From positions 62,001 to 126,000 of the forward strand of contig CAVSND010000023.1 in the NCBI GenBank assembly GCA_963729215.1: 64,000 nucleotides of DNA, given 5' to 3'. The position numbers and the translations under genes were made by a program. Position 1 is the stretch's first letter. Each line of letters opens with the position of its first letter. The notes beneath the pieces were generated by a model. It did not search any database. It was not told the origin of the DNA and saw nothing but the letters and a program-made list of their open reading frames with translations. The stretch comes from CAVQJU01 sp963729215. GTDB lineage: Bacteria; Acidobacteriota; Vicinamibacteria; Vicinamibacterales; CAVVIG01. Positions 16,758 through 24,867 of this stretch are shown piece by piece.

Positions 16758-17839
16758 CGGCCGGCTTCATCCCTTCCTGGGGACGTCCGCCTAAAGGCGG
16801 ACGCTACGGCAGTCTTCGTAGCGGCCGGCTTCAGCCGGCCGTTCATCGGGGAGCCGGAGCAGGAACTGTCGGCCGCTGGCGCGGGCAGAGGCCAGTGTCC
16901 TTCGTACGGCGGCCAGTTCGGCACGGCGAGATCGGGACCGGGGTAGAACATCGCCGTGTAGATGCTCCGGATCTTGTTGTCGTCGATGAAGAACCACTCG
17001 CTGAACACATTGCGCGGCGTCGTCGAACCGGGCCGGCGGATGAAGATCGCGAGGCCGAGCACGACGCCTGCTTCTTCGTCCACGAGCGGAAGCCGGCGTC
17101 CCACCACCATCGCCAGGTCGAAGGTCTTCAGGCCGAAGGCGCAGTCGCGATCCACCACGGGAGTGTTTGAGTTTGGACCGCCGGAGGGTCCGGGAACGGT
17201 GACGAGCGTGCCGTTCTCGATCCGGCTGCATCCCGGGTGCGCCATGATCACCGTGCCGTCGTGCGACGTGATGCCGTCGAAGTAGCTGTTCGTCACGGCC
17301 AGCAGCACCTCCCGCGGCGCACGCTTCGCCGGCGGCAACGTGCGATCGGGTGGAGGACTGGCGGTCAGCGCGTCGGGGTTGAAGAGATTCGGCGGTGGTT
17401 GTCCCGGTCGCGCCGGACCGCGCAGCCCCGGATCCCCCGCGCGCGCGATGAACCATTCGGCTTCCGTGATCCTGCGCTGCTCGACGCGGACGCGCACCGT
17501 CACAATCGCCAGGGTCGTGCCCTCCTCGACGATGCCGTAGTAGCCGGCCTGGCCGGTGACCGGATCGAAGAACCGGCGCTGGACTTTGCCCAGTCCCGTG
17601 ACCGTCTTCCACATGCCCTCGCCGCGTGGGACGTTGATGGCGTTCTCGGTCTGGCGGAATGCGACGAAGAGCGGCGCCGCCGCCGGGTCGTGTGCGATCA
17701 CGGCGCGCAGGTATTGATCGAGCGTCGTGCGGAGGCAGCCGCGATCGCAGTCGGCTTTGACCTGCGCGGTCAGGTTGCTCGCCTGAGCGCCAGTGAAGAA
17801 GATCGCGCACGCGATCAGTCGTATGTGACGTCCAATCAT
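16721..17839 (-). CDS. Secreted protein with an NTF2/SnoaL-like region (DUF8021-like)
   Basis: The signal peptide is MIGRHIRLIACAIFFTGAQASNLTAQ. After this come CDRGCLRTTLDQYLRAVIAHDPAAAPL and a long middle with EAEWFIAR and NSYFDGITSHDGTVIMAHPGCSRIENGT, then FSEWFFIDDNKIRSIYTAMFYP. The Cys pair, repeated 'ALxAHD' segments and FxIxxxKIxxIxAxxxY ending fit the cone-shaped NTF2-like fold as in DUF8021 proteins. Function is unknown. The last 45 or so residues are read from the hairpin cluster and from sequence antisense to the O-demethylase end, so the native C-terminus has probably been replaced. Confidence 0.5.
   Translation of the reverse strand: MIGRHIRLIACAIFFTGAQASNLTAQVKADCDRGCLRTTLDQYLRAVIAHDPAAAPLFVAFRQTENAINVPRGEGMWKTVTGLGKVQRRFFDPVTGQAGYYGIVEEGTTLAIVTVRVRVEQRRITEAEWFIARAGDPGLRGPARPGQPPPNLFNPDALTASPPPDRTLPPAKRAPREVLLAVTNSYFDGITSHDGTVIMAHPGCSRIENGTLVTVPGPSGGPNSNTPVVDRDCAFGLKTFDLAMVVGRRLPLVDEEAGVVLGLAIFIRRPGSTTPRNVFSEWFFIDDNKIRSIYTAMFYPGPDLAVPNWPPYEGHWPLPAPAADSSCSGSPMNGRLKPAATKTAVASAFRRTSPGRDEAGRYVTGVRQPRST
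16754..16840. repeat. Cluster of three GTAG-led hairpins (BIME-like, GC-rich subtype)
   Basis: GTAGCGGCCGGCTTCA (degenerate hairpin), then GTCCGCCTAAAGGCGGACGC-TAC, then GTAGCGGCCGGCTTCAGCCG. The stems match the pair at 35029-35081. The cluster forms the 3' end of the O-demethylase gene on the plus strand and encodes the tail of the convergent minus-strand gene (NGRLKPAAT). Confidence 0.75.
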
Positions 17840-17899
17840 GGTGCGGGATTCTACTCTCACCGGCGCGAGGCTGCCACCGCGAATTCAGTACACCGCTTT

Positions 17900-17924
17900 C
17901 GTGAGTCTTCGTGTCTTCGTGATG
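17900..17924. repeat. CTTCGTG short repeat
   Basis: GAGTCTTCGTGTCTTCGTGA lies just beyond the DUF4126 stop. It belongs to the CACGAAG family found in inverted pairs at 55671-55752 and 61028-61102. Confidence 0.5.
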
Positions 17925-17940
17925 AGCAGCCGCTGACCTT

Positions 17941-18541
17941 CTACGCCGGACTGTCGGAGAAGCGTGCCAGCCGCCTCCGGATGCCCTTGATCAACCAGCG
18001 CAGCGTCATCAGCGATGACCGCCAGCGAGGCGAGGACGACGAGGCCGGCGGCGATTGGGTGCGTCAGGGCGAGCAGGGCGAGTCCCAGGACGAAGCCGTC
18101 CTCGGCGAAGCTCAGGGCCCAGTTCGTAAACGGTTCGGGGCTCGTGTTCGCGGCCGCCCGCGTGCCGGCCTTGGCCACGTGCGTGCTCGTCGCGAGTGTC
18201 GCGCCGGCGATCGCCGCGAGGGCCTGCACCCACGGCTGCGCGTGGCCAATCGACGTGACCGCTATCAGCGCGCCTCCCGCGGGCCGGATCACCGTATGGA
18301 TCACGTCCCAGATCGAATCCACCCACGGAATCTTGTCGGCGATGAATTCCACGACATACAGAATGATCGCCGCGCCGATGATCCACTTGTTGTCGAAGAC
18401 GCGATACTGCCTCGGAAGATCGACCCAGTCGTAGTGTGCGGCCAGGCCGAGAATCGCGATCGTGGCATAGAGGTTGATGCCCGCGGCAAAAGAGAAGCCG
18501 AGCGTCCGGCCGAGCAGGTTGAACAGATCGACTGTGCTCAT
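17941..18541 (-). CDS. DUF4126 membrane protein, frameshifted near its end
   Basis: It starts MSTVDLFNLLGRTLGFSFAAGINLYATIAILGLA, the usual DUF4126 opening, followed by DNKWIIGAAIILYVVEFIADKIPWVDSIWDVIHTVIRP and two more hydrophobic segments (TM at about 100-120, 145-170). Removing one base near 18010 restores the standard ending MTLRWLIKGIRRRLARFSDSPA and a stop at 17941. Left uncorrected, the frame runs on through a CTTCGTG repeat. It is an inner-membrane protein of unknown function. It is the third gene after the toxin and immunity genes, with no spacing. Confidence 0.75.
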
Positions 18542-18851
18542 GTCACGACGGTTCTCGTCGTTCGCGGCGGCGGTCAGCAGCGCGATCAACGCCTCGCGCG
18601 ACGGCGGAATCCAGCGACAGCCAAGCTTGGAGAGGACGGCGCGGAGCTCGTCGAGATCGAGCGTCGCGGTCTGCGCGAGAAAACGCGTGATGTCTTTTCG
18701 AAACCGTCGCAGCTCCGCCGGCGAGGCGTCGCGCTCGAAACGCGCGGAGCGCGGCTTCAGCCGACCCGTGTTCGGCGAGCACGTCTTCGTGCAGGTATCC
18801 GCCGAAGACGCGCCGGAGCCCCGGAAATGCCGATGCCGTCACGCGCGTCAA
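18542..18851 (-). CDS. CdiI-type immunity protein for the adjacent RNase A-like toxin, frameshifted
   Basis: It reads LTRVTASAFPGLRRVFGGYLHEDVLAEHGSAEAALRAF and, after one base is removed near 18735, continues ERDASPAELRRFRKDITRFL and CRWIPPSREALIALLTAAANDE. The FPxLxxxFGGYxHxD...GSxxxAL pattern with a C-terminal WxPPSxExLxxLL is that of the CdiI_2-like contact-dependent-inhibition immunity family. The TTG start at 18851 overlaps the toxin stop and has GGAGGA at ideal distance. It should bind and block the toxin in the producing cell. The corrected frame has no stop before the DUF4126 start, so a further indel at the very end is likely. Confidence 0.7.
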
Positions 18852-19375
18852 CGGTGTTCCTCCGGATACGACGTCAGGACGAAGTACCGGCCGCGCCGTT
18901 CGTCCCAGCGGACGATGATGCGCGCAAACCGGCAGGGCGACGAAGAGGTGCGTCCTCGCGAAATCGTGCGGCCAATCGGGCGATCCGCGGCATACCACAG
19001 CACGAAGTTGGGCCGGCGGCCCGTGCGCCGGAGCCACGCATCGAAGGACCGTCCGGGGGACTCGAGGACGGTGCCGACCACCTGCTCGGCCGTGTCGCGA
19101 TCGGAATATGTGGACGCGCTCGCGATCTGCGGCTCGCGGCGAAGCCGCGCGAGCAGCTCGGCGTCTGTCTTGCCGACGTGACGGGCCAGCGTATGGCCGC
19201 CCATCGCTTCGTCTGCCGACAGATCGTGAAGGGTTCGTTTGGCTGAACGCTGCTCCGGCGCGTTCGCTGAATGCGCCGGCGCTGCCGCCGGATTGTCCTG
19301 AGCAGGCCGATTGCAGCCGGTCAGCGCGAACGCGAGGAGGACAGCGGCGAGGCTTCTCGAAATCGTGCCCGGCAC
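18848..19375 (-). CDS. Lipoprotein-anchored RNase A-like toxin domain protein
   Basis: A 175-residue protein. The lipobox LTGC (Cys21) follows MPGTISRSLAAVLLAFA. A 30-residue linker leads to an RNase A-like domain of the CdiA-CT type (about 48-174): GGHTLARHVGKTDAELLARL, ASTYSDRDTAEQVVG, RSFDAWLRR, IGRTISRG, RYFVLTSYPEEHR. Candidate catalytic residues are H60/H65, an Arg near 76, and T167/Y169 in LTSYP, matching the His/Arg/Thr/Tyr set of the Yersinia CdiA RNase A toxin. It is predicted to be a small envelope-tethered ribonuclease effector without a CdiA delivery stalk. The immunity gene overlaps its stop. Confidence 0.75.
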   Translation of the reverse strand: MPGTISRSLAAVLLAFALTGCNRPAQDNPAAAPAHSANAPEQRSAKRTLHDLSADEAMGGHTLARHVGKTDAELLARLRREPQIASASTYSDRDTAEQVVGTVLESPGRSFDAWLRRTGRRPNFVLWYAADRPIGRTISRGRTSSSPCRFARIIVRWDERRGRYFVLTSYPEEHR

Positions 19376-19401
19376 GCTGCGATCATAGGTCTTTTCGAGG
19401 A

Positions 19402-19437
19402 TCGTTTACGTTCTCCGTTCTACGTTTTGCGTTTACG
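19402..19437. repeat. AACGTARAACG short-repeat array (reverse orientation)
   Basis: GTTTACGTTCTCCGTTCTAC followed by GTTTTGCGTTTACG. The sigma-factor gene ends inside it: its last codons (RKRKT) and TAG stop are repeat sequence. Confidence 0.7.
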
Positions 19438-20160
19438 CCAGGCTGCGTTCTTCAGCAGCCTGCCGCTGATTCTCGCAAGGACCGCGGCGACCACGCGGTC
19501 GCATCGCGGCGCGTGGAACTGGAACGCGCCGGCTGTCGCATCGCCGAGCCTCGCCGTGACCGAGCGGCGAATCATGGCGCGCGCGCGGTGCAGGCGCGTC
19601 TTGACCGCTTCGTCGCCAAGGCCGAGACCTTCGCTGGTCTCGCTCGTGCTCAGGCCTTCGATGTCGCGCAGCATGAACACCGTGCGGTAGGTCTCCGGCA
19701 GCGCGTCGACCGCCTCCTCGAGCACGCGGTGCAGCTCCTGCGCATACGCCTGGCGCTCGGGGTCCGGTTGCGATGATGTGACGGTCTCCATGACGTCTCC
19801 AGAATCGATGTCCTCGTGCGACCGCATCGTCCCCAGTGCTTCGGACTGCCGCATTTTGCGGCGGCGGCCGAACGCCTCGTTGAGCGTGATGCGTGTCAGC
19901 CACGTCGAGAACTGGGACCGCTCCTCGAACTGGTCGAGATGCGTGTAGGCGTTGAAATACGCCTGCTGCATCACGTCTTCGACTTCGCTCTCGTCCTTCA
20001 CCACGGCCCGCGCGACGCGGTAGATCCGCTGGTTGTGGCGCCGCATCAGGATCTCGAAGAGCGCGCCATCGCCCGCGCGCACGCGCAGGACGATTTCGGC
20101 ATCCGAGAGGGACGCCGGCACCGTGGCTGTTCCGTCCGATTCGGAGGTTCCCATGTTCAT
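19420..20160 (-). CDS. ECF-type sigma-70 family RNA polymerase sigma factor
   Basis: A 246-residue sigma factor. Region 2 (about 32-100) is FEILMRRHNQRIYRVARAVV, DVMQQAYFNAYTHLDQF, FSTWLTRITLNEAFGRRRK. Region 4 (about 150-205) is LPETYRTVFMLRDIEGLSTSETSEGLGLGDEAVKTRLHRARAMI. The long linker (QSEALGTMRSHEDIDSGD) and the sequence resemble the acidobacterial/proteobacterial ECF group found next to DoxX and cytochrome genes. No anti-sigma gene follows directly; the divergent DoxX gene starts 86 bases away. The C-terminus RKRKT and stop come from the repeat array. Confidence 0.9.
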   Translation of the reverse strand: MNMGTSESDGTATVPASLSDAEIVLRVRAGDGALFEILMRRHNQRIYRVARAVVKDESEVEDVMQQAYFNAYTHLDQFEERSQFSTWLTRITLNEAFGRRRKMRQSEALGTMRSHEDIDSGDVMETVTSSQPDPERQAYAQELHRVLEEAVDALPETYRTVFMLRDIEGLSTSETSEGLGLGDEAVKTRLHRARAMIRRSVTARLGDATAGAFQFHAPRCDRVVAAVLARISGRLLKNAAWRKRKT

Positions 20161-20245
20161 TAGAGCCTCAACCGTGGATTTCGTTGCAGAGCTGTCGAAT
20201 TGTCACCTTTTTTATCCCGGCGCCTCTCATGGACAGGAGGTTCAT

Positions 20246-20677
20246 GTGAGTTTCGAACGACTGACGACACCGTGGTGGGCCCTGCGGGTGGCTCTTGGAG
20301 CCGCCGCCTTCCTGGCCGGGCTGGACAAGTTCTTCAATCTGCTCGCGGACTGGCCGGGATATCTCAGTCCGCTGGCGGCACACGTGCTGCCGATGAGTGC
20401 CACGTCCTTCATGCACGTCATCGGCATTGTCGAGATGGCTGTGGGCGCCGTCATCCTCGCAGGCTACACCCAGCTCGGGGGATACGTTGCCGCGATCTGG
20501 CTCGTCGGCATCGCCGTCAACCTGGTCACCACCGGGCGCTATTTCGACGTCGCCGTACGGGACGTCGCTATGGCGATCGCCGCGTTCACCCTTGCGCGTC
20601 TCACCGAAGCCGGTGTCGGTGCTGAGGTTCGCGAGCGGCCGGACAGACTGAACACGCTGGTCCCGCACAGGTCCTGA
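20246..20677 (+). CDS. DoxX-like four-helix membrane protein
   Basis: A 143-residue protein with four hydrophobic helices: LRVALGAAAFLAGLDKFFNLL, FMHVIGIVEMAVGAVILAGY, GGYVAAIWLVGIAVNLV, VRDVAMAIAAFTLARL. The GxxFLxAGLxKFF start and PxxxxxxVGxxEMxxGxxL signature fit the DoxX/TQO-small-subunit superfamily. The GTG start at 20246 has CAGGAGG at 20234-20240; upstream in-frame sequence lacks one. It is followed after 17 bases by a di-haem cytochrome, so it is probably part of a membrane redox unit, perhaps controlled by the divergent sigma factor. Confidence 0.75.
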   Translation: MSFERLTTPWWALRVALGAAAFLAGLDKFFNLLADWPGYLSPLAAHVLPMSATSFMHVIGIVEMAVGAVILAGYTQLGGYVAAIWLVGIAVNLVTTGRYFDVAVRDVAMAIAAFTLARLTEAGVGAEVRERPDRLNTLVPHRS

Positions 20678-20694
20678 TTAGAGCCGGAGGCTCC

Positions 20695-22041
20695 ATGAGA
20701 TTTTCAACGCGATTCTCGACAGTCCTCGCGGTCGTGGCGTGCGTCGGCGGCATGGTCGCCATCAACTCCGCTGCTCAGCTGCCGTTTCAGTCAGCAAGGA
20801 AACCGGACAACACGTTCGATGAAGTGATTCGCCGGAACAGCGATCGGATGCTGGAGGAAGGCCGGCGGATCTTCCGCTTCGACACGTTCGGCGATGAGGC
20901 CTTCTGGGGCGGCACGCTCCAGCTGCACAAGGCCATCGAAGGAGCAAAATTCGGCGGCGTCGGTCCGGGTGTGAGTCCGGCGACGGCCCTGGCGGTGGGA
21001 CTGAAGGTCGACGCCGACGCGCTCCCGCCTGACGTGCTGAGCGACATCAGGCATGGACGCGTCAACCTCAACGATCCGGCCGTGACGCTGGCGTTGCTCG
21101 ACGCCAAGGCGGTGGTTGGCCTCACCGGTCACCGCGACGCGAACGGCGGCCTCGCCTCCGTCGGCATCCAGTGTTCGCTGTGCCATTCGACCGTGGACAA
21201 TTCGGTCGCGCCGGGCATCGGCCGCCGGCTCGACGGCTGGCCGAATCGTGATCTCAATGTGGGCGCCATCATCGCGCTCGCTCCCGATCTCAGTGCCGTC
21301 GCCGATCTCCTCCAGACCGATCAGCCGACCGTGCGAAAGGTGCTCAACAGCTGGGGAGTGGGGAAGTTCGATGCGCAGCTGTTCCTCGACGGCAAGGCGT
21401 TTCGGCCGGATGGGAAAAGCGCCGCGACGCTCCTGCCGGCCGCGTTCGGCCTCGCGGGTGTCAACCTGCACACGTACACCGGCTGGGGCGGCGTGTCGCA
21501 CTGGAACGCGTTCGTGGCGAACCTCGAGATGCACGGCAAGGGCACGTTCATCGATGCCCGCCTGAACGATCCGCTCCAGTTTCCCGTCGCCGCGCGCGCG
21601 GGTTTCGGCAACGTACGAAATACTCCCGACTTGATCACCTCGAAGCTGCCGGCGCTGCAGTACTACCAGCTCTCGATTCCTGCGCCGGATCCGCCGCATG
21701 GAAGCTTCGACGCACGCGCCGCGATCGCAGGCAAGGCCGTGTTCAACGGCGCTGGCCGCTGCGCGACGTGTCACGTGCCGCCGCTCTTCACCGAGCCTGG
21801 CTGGAACATGCACACGCCCGCGGAAATCGGGATCGACGACTTCCAGTCCAGCCGATCGCCTGATCAGCGCTACCGCACGACGCCGCTCGCGGGCCTCTTC
21901 ACCCGCCAGAAGGGCGGCTTCTACCACGACGGCCGCTACGCCGACCTGCGCGCCGTGGTCGAACACTACAACCAGGCGCTCAATCTCAATCTCAGCGAGC
22001 AGGCGAAGAAGGATCTGATCGAGTACCTGAAGTCACTCTAG
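20695..22041 (+). CDS. Periplasmic di-haem cytochrome c
   Basis: A 448-residue protein with the signal peptide RFSTVLAVVACVGGMVAINSAAQ. CxxCH sites are CSLCH (about residue 162) and CATCH (about 359). Landmarks include FRFDTFGDEAFWGGTLQLHKAI near the N-terminus and YRTTPLAGLFTRQKGGFYHDGRYADLRAVVEHY near the C-terminus, similar to MauG/CCP-like di-haem proteins and to 'cytochrome-c peroxidase-like' proteins of Acidobacteriota. The Gly-rich FYHDGR loop typically holds a distal ligand or active-site residue. It is in an operon with the DoxX protein. Peroxidase activity is possible but not shown. Confidence 0.75.
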   Translation: MRFSTRFSTVLAVVACVGGMVAINSAAQLPFQSARKPDNTFDEVIRRNSDRMLEEGRRIFRFDTFGDEAFWGGTLQLHKAIEGAKFGGVGPGVSPATALAVGLKVDADALPPDVLSDIRHGRVNLNDPAVTLALLDAKAVVGLTGHRDANGGLASVGIQCSLCHSTVDNSVAPGIGRRLDGWPNRDLNVGAIIALAPDLSAVADLLQTDQPTVRKVLNSWGVGKFDAQLFLDGKAFRPDGKSAATLLPAAFGLAGVNLHTYTGWGGVSHWNAFVANLEMHGKGTFIDARLNDPLQFPVAARAGFGNVRNTPDLITSKLPALQYYQLSIPAPDPPHGSFDARAAIAGKAVFNGAGRCATCHVPPLFTEPGWNMHTPAEIGIDDFQSSRSPDQRYRTTPLAGLFTRQKGGFYHDGRYADLRAVVEHYNQALNLNLSEQAKKDLIEYLKSL

Positions 22042-22232
22042 GGACCACGAGGAGCAACGGGCTTGGGAGGACGGGGAGCAAGGTGCTTAGGTCGACGGGG
22101 AGCAACGGGCTGGGCCGACGGGGACTAACGTGCTGGGACCCGGTGGACCGAAGTGGACCAACGTCCGTGGGACGTGGAGTGGACCACCGTGCGGACGACG
22201 TGGACCAACGTGCGTGGACGTGGGTGGACCAA
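22042..22232. repeat. Irregular GACGGGGAGCAACGGGC / GTGGACCAACGTGCG repeat tract
   Basis: About 190 bases between convergent genes. The first half has three variants of GACGGGGAGCAACGGGCT. The second half has four or five of GTGGACCAACGTGCGTGG. No gene is visible. The second unit belongs to the GTGGACC family of 4356-4384 and 35084-35118. Confidence 0.65.
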
Positions 22233-23210
22233 CTACTTGCCTTGAGTCGCGCGCTCGGCCGCTTTCTTTTCTTCGAGGCGCGCGCCGACGAGCGTGTTGT
22301 ACAGGCCGTAGTTCCCTTCGTGGCACGCGTGCTCGAACAGCGGACCGCTCGTCTTCTGCATCGGCGTCTCGCCGGTCCACGGCCGTGTCCAGGTCGACTT
22401 GTCTTCCACCGTAAACCTGTATCGGATGACATCGTCCGCCACGCGCGTGAAGCGTTCCGTCACGCGCATGTTCTCGGTGGATCCTCTGAACGGATTCTTT
22501 CCGTTCAGGTTCGTCGTTTCGACCACCAGCGTGTCGCCCTCCCAGCGTCCGCTGGACACGCCCATCCACTGGCGGACGTTCGACGGGGGAGCCGGACGGC
22601 CGTCGAGCGGGATGAGGCGCGCGTCGTGGATCATCTCGACGAGGATCATCACGTAGTCGCGCGACTGGACGATGTGGTAGTTGCTGTTGTAGGCGGCGTC
22701 CATCATGGGCGGTCCCGAGCCGACCATGATGAGGCAGCGGTCGTCGAGCTGGTTGCTCTGCGCCGAGTCCCAGCGGCCGATTTTCTTCGCCGCCTCCGCT
22801 TTTTCCGCCTCGCGCTTGATCGCCTCGGGCGTCATCGGCGGAAGTTTCCCGTCGGGCGGGTCAACGATCAGCGAGGTGCGCAGGTTCCGCGTGAGCGTCG
22901 ACTGACTCCGGTCCAGGCCGAACTGGCTGAAGTCGTAGTGGACGTCTTCAGTCGTGCCCGGCGTCGTCTGCTTGGTTTCGTTGGCGGCCGCGCGCTTGAT
23001 GATCGCGGCCATTTCTTCCGGCGTGTAGAACTCCTTCGTGACGCCCGCGGGCCGCTCGAGGGGCACGTAGGTCGAGTTCGTCCAGAATCCCTGCAGGTCC
23101 GGGTGGCCGTCGGGCGTGCGCGGGACTTTATATGTGGAGGTTTGCGCGGCGAGGGTCACAGACACCGCCGCGGCCAGAAGCACGGCGCCGAATGATCGAG
23201 TGGTCATCAT
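22233..23210 (-). CDS. Secreted acidobacterial family protein (DGHPDLQGFW type)
   Basis: A 325-residue protein. The signal peptide is MTTRSFGAVLLAAAVSVTLAAQ and the mature N-terminus begins with the family signature PRTPDGHPDLQGFWTN. Later landmarks are YVMILVEMIHDARLIPLDGRPAPP, GRWEGDTLVVETTNLNGK, MRVTERFTRVADDVIRYRFTVED. The pattern (x)GRWEGDTLVVE-(T/D)xxF is shared with the protein at 39321 and more distantly with those at 45070 and 46879. No activity is known; a secreted beta-rich fold is likely. A lone HACHEGNYG motif near the C-terminus might bind metal. Confidence 0.7.
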   Translation of the reverse strand: MMTTRSFGAVLLAAAVSVTLAAQTSTYKVPRTPDGHPDLQGFWTNSTYVPLERPAGVTKEFYTPEEMAAIIKRAAANETKQTTPGTTEDVHYDFSQFGLDRSQSTLTRNLRTSLIVDPPDGKLPPMTPEAIKREAEKAEAAKKIGRWDSAQSNQLDDRCLIMVGSGPPMMDAAYNSNYHIVQSRDYVMILVEMIHDARLIPLDGRPAPPSNVRQWMGVSSGRWEGDTLVVETTNLNGKNPFRGSTENMRVTERFTRVADDVIRYRFTVEDKSTWTRPWTGETPMQKTSGPLFEHACHEGNYGLYNTLVGARLEEKKAAERATQGK

Positions 23211-23277
23211 CGTCTCTCCCGATCGGTCTCTTTCAGACCCGCCCGTAACCCGTGCAGATTAGCACGGCGTCCGGATT

Positions 23278-23955
23278 TCACGCGATCACGTTCCTCCCGT
23301 GCAGCAGATCGCGGACCTCCTGGTCGGTGGTCTCCGAGAAGTCGCGATACCACTGTCCAACTGCGGTGAAGTTCTCGGGAGTACGCGCGCACACAACCTC
23401 GTCTGCGATGTCGGCCAACTCGCGGCAGGTGTCGGGCGAACCCACGGGAACGGCGACGATGATGCGCGATGGACGTTGTGCGCGGACCGCCTGAACTGCA
23501 GCTTTCATTGTCGCGCCCGTCGCCAGGCCATCGTCGACCAGCAGGACGATGCGATCGGTGAGCTCGACCGGCGGCCTGCCGGCGCGGTAGTCGCGTTCGC
23601 GGCGGACGAGCTCGGCTTCTTCCTCACGCGCGACGTCATCAATGACGGCGGCGGGAACGCTGAACCACCGGACGATATCCTCGTTCAGAACGCGGACGCC
23701 GCCTGATGCAATCGCACCCATCGCGAGCTCGGCATGTCCCGGCAGCCCGAGCTTTCTGACGAGGAAAATGTCCAGCGGGGCGTTAAGTGCGCGTGCGACT
23801 TCGTGCGCGACCGGCACGCCGCCGCGCGGCAGCGCGAGGACGACGACATCGCCTCGGCCGTGAAGGTGTCCGACGTGCGCCGCCAGTTCGATGCCCGCCT
23901 GCCGGCGGTTTTCGTACGGCTCTTCGTAGCTGAACGCTGTGACCACGACACTCAT
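23278..23955 (-). CDS. Phosphoribosyltransferase-family protein
   Basis: A 225-residue type I PRTase. The PRPP-binding loop is IVLLVDDGLATGATMKAAVQAV, with acidic DD followed by small residues and the TGAT. Other landmarks are VVLALPRGGVPVAHEVARAL near the N-terminus and FLVRKLGLPGHAELAMGAIA. This is the common uncharacterised bacterial group (related to Mycobacterium Rv0571c-type domains), often stress-linked. The base acceptor is unknown. The start MSVVVTAFSYEEPYENRRQAG is well supported. It is co-directional with, but separate from, the gene at 22233. Confidence 0.85.
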   Translation of the reverse strand: MSVVVTAFSYEEPYENRRQAGIELAAHVGHLHGRGDVVVLALPRGGVPVAHEVARALNAPLDIFLVRKLGLPGHAELAMGAIASGGVRVLNEDIVRWFSVPAAVIDDVAREEEAELVRRERDYRAGRPPVELTDRIVLLVDDGLATGATMKAAVQAVRAQRPSRIIVAVPVGSPDTCRELADIADEVVCARTPENFTAVGQWYRDFSETTDQEVRDLLHGRNVIA

Positions 23956-24143
23956 GATCGTCTATCAAGCACAAGACTTTGCGCGTGTTCGAGCGATACA
24001 ATATAGAGCGCGACGGCCTTCCCGAGGCCGACGCGTCTCGACGCTGCGGCAGGCAATTTCAGGGATAATCGAGCCAGATCGCCGGGCTCCGGTCCAACCT
24101 CTGAAATAAGCCGGTCCTCGTGCGAGAATGGTTGGCTCGAAGC

Positions 24144-24237
24144 GGTGAGGTGGCCGAGAGGCTGAAGGCGGCGGTTTGCTAAACCGTTATACGGCCCAAA
24201 AGCTGTATCCAGGGTTCGAATCCCTGCCTCACCGCCA
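24144..24237 (+). tRNA. tRNA-Ser (GCT anticodon)
   Basis: The acceptor stem GGTGAGG pairs with CCTCACC, with discriminator G and encoded CCA (24235-24237). The D arm is GGCCGAGAGGC. The anticodon stem-loop GCGGT-TTGCTAA-ACCGT has GCT at 24178-24180. It has the long variable arm of a class II tRNA and a T arm AGGGTTCGAATCCCT. A possible -10 (GATAAT) lies about 75 bases upstream. Confidence 0.97.
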
Positions 24238-24278
24238 CGATCGCGACTGAGCACGAACCGAAGAAGGCGTAGAACGTC

Positions 24279-24321
24279 AAAAGGGCCAGTCGATTGGTCT
24301 CAATCGGCCGGCCCCTGTTTT
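24279..24321 (+). terminator. Rho-independent terminator of tRNA-Ser
   Basis: An inverted repeat GGGCC...CGATTG-gtct-CAATCG...GGCCC is preceded by AAAA and followed by TGTTTTTG, about 45 bases past the tRNA. The stem contains a small internal mismatch. The A-tract makes it partly bidirectional, so it may also serve the convergent zinc-ribbon gene. Confidence 0.75.
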
Positions 24322-24338
24322 TGAATGATCGCGAACGG

Positions 24339-24564
24339 CTAGTACGACGTACGTCGTCGCATCCAATCATCCCGCCCGCTGGATCGCGTTCCGCGCGAGC
24401 GCGCCACGTTCCACACGTCGCCGCACTTCATGCACCGCCAGTAACTGTCGGCGTCGGGAATCTTCGAAGTGGTCACGATGGAGGACGACTGGCAGCCCGG
24501 ACACGAACCGCCTGTGACGCCCGCGGAGGATGTCGAAGGGAATCGGCGGCGTGGAACCCTTCAT
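24339..24564 (-). CDS. Small zinc-ribbon protein, frameshifted after the start
   Basis: The reading frame with sense is PSTSSAGVTGGSCPGCQSSS, IVTTSKIPDADSYWRCMKCGDVW, NVARSR. It has four cysteines in two CxxC knuckles (CPGC, CMKC) about 25 residues apart: a classic zinc ribbon. The ATG at 24564 is in another frame; removing one G in the GGG shortly after it joins them as MKVPRRRFPSTS. The product is about 74 residues. Similar stand-alone ribbons are common in Acidobacteriota; function is unknown. It is convergent with tRNA-Ser. Confidence 0.6.
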
Positions 24565-24867
24565 TGGCCCTCCAGGGACATGCTTTGGTGAGGGCTGGTT
24601 GCCGGAAATGGCTGCAGGGCTCAGGAAAGCGAGTGCGAAGACGTCAATTATACGCGGCGGCCCGGCGAATCCCGCATCAAATACGCGACGTCACGGTTTC
24701 CTATATAGTGGATCTGTAATTCCGCTCTGAGCCCGCCAGCGTTCGAGCAGTGCCCCCTTCATTCTGGGGTGCGCGCCGACAGGCCCACTTCGGCCGTCGA
24801 TTCGAAGCGCGCACAAGATCCGTCACGCGTTACCGATCAACCAGAGAGTTGCAGGAGTGCTTTCATC
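24565..24867. other. Intergenic region, about 300 bases
   Basis: No convincing gene on either strand. It contains an AT-rich TTCCTATATAGTGG segment near 24700 that could be a promoter -10 region for the small membrane-protein genes downstream. No repeats of the families seen elsewhere. Confidence 0.4.

Noticed and set aside
17237..19246. Very long plus-strand open frame (about 670 codons)
   Set aside because: It is antisense to the NTF2-like, DUF4126, immunity and toxin genes, is Arg-rich with no motif, and owes its length to high GC.
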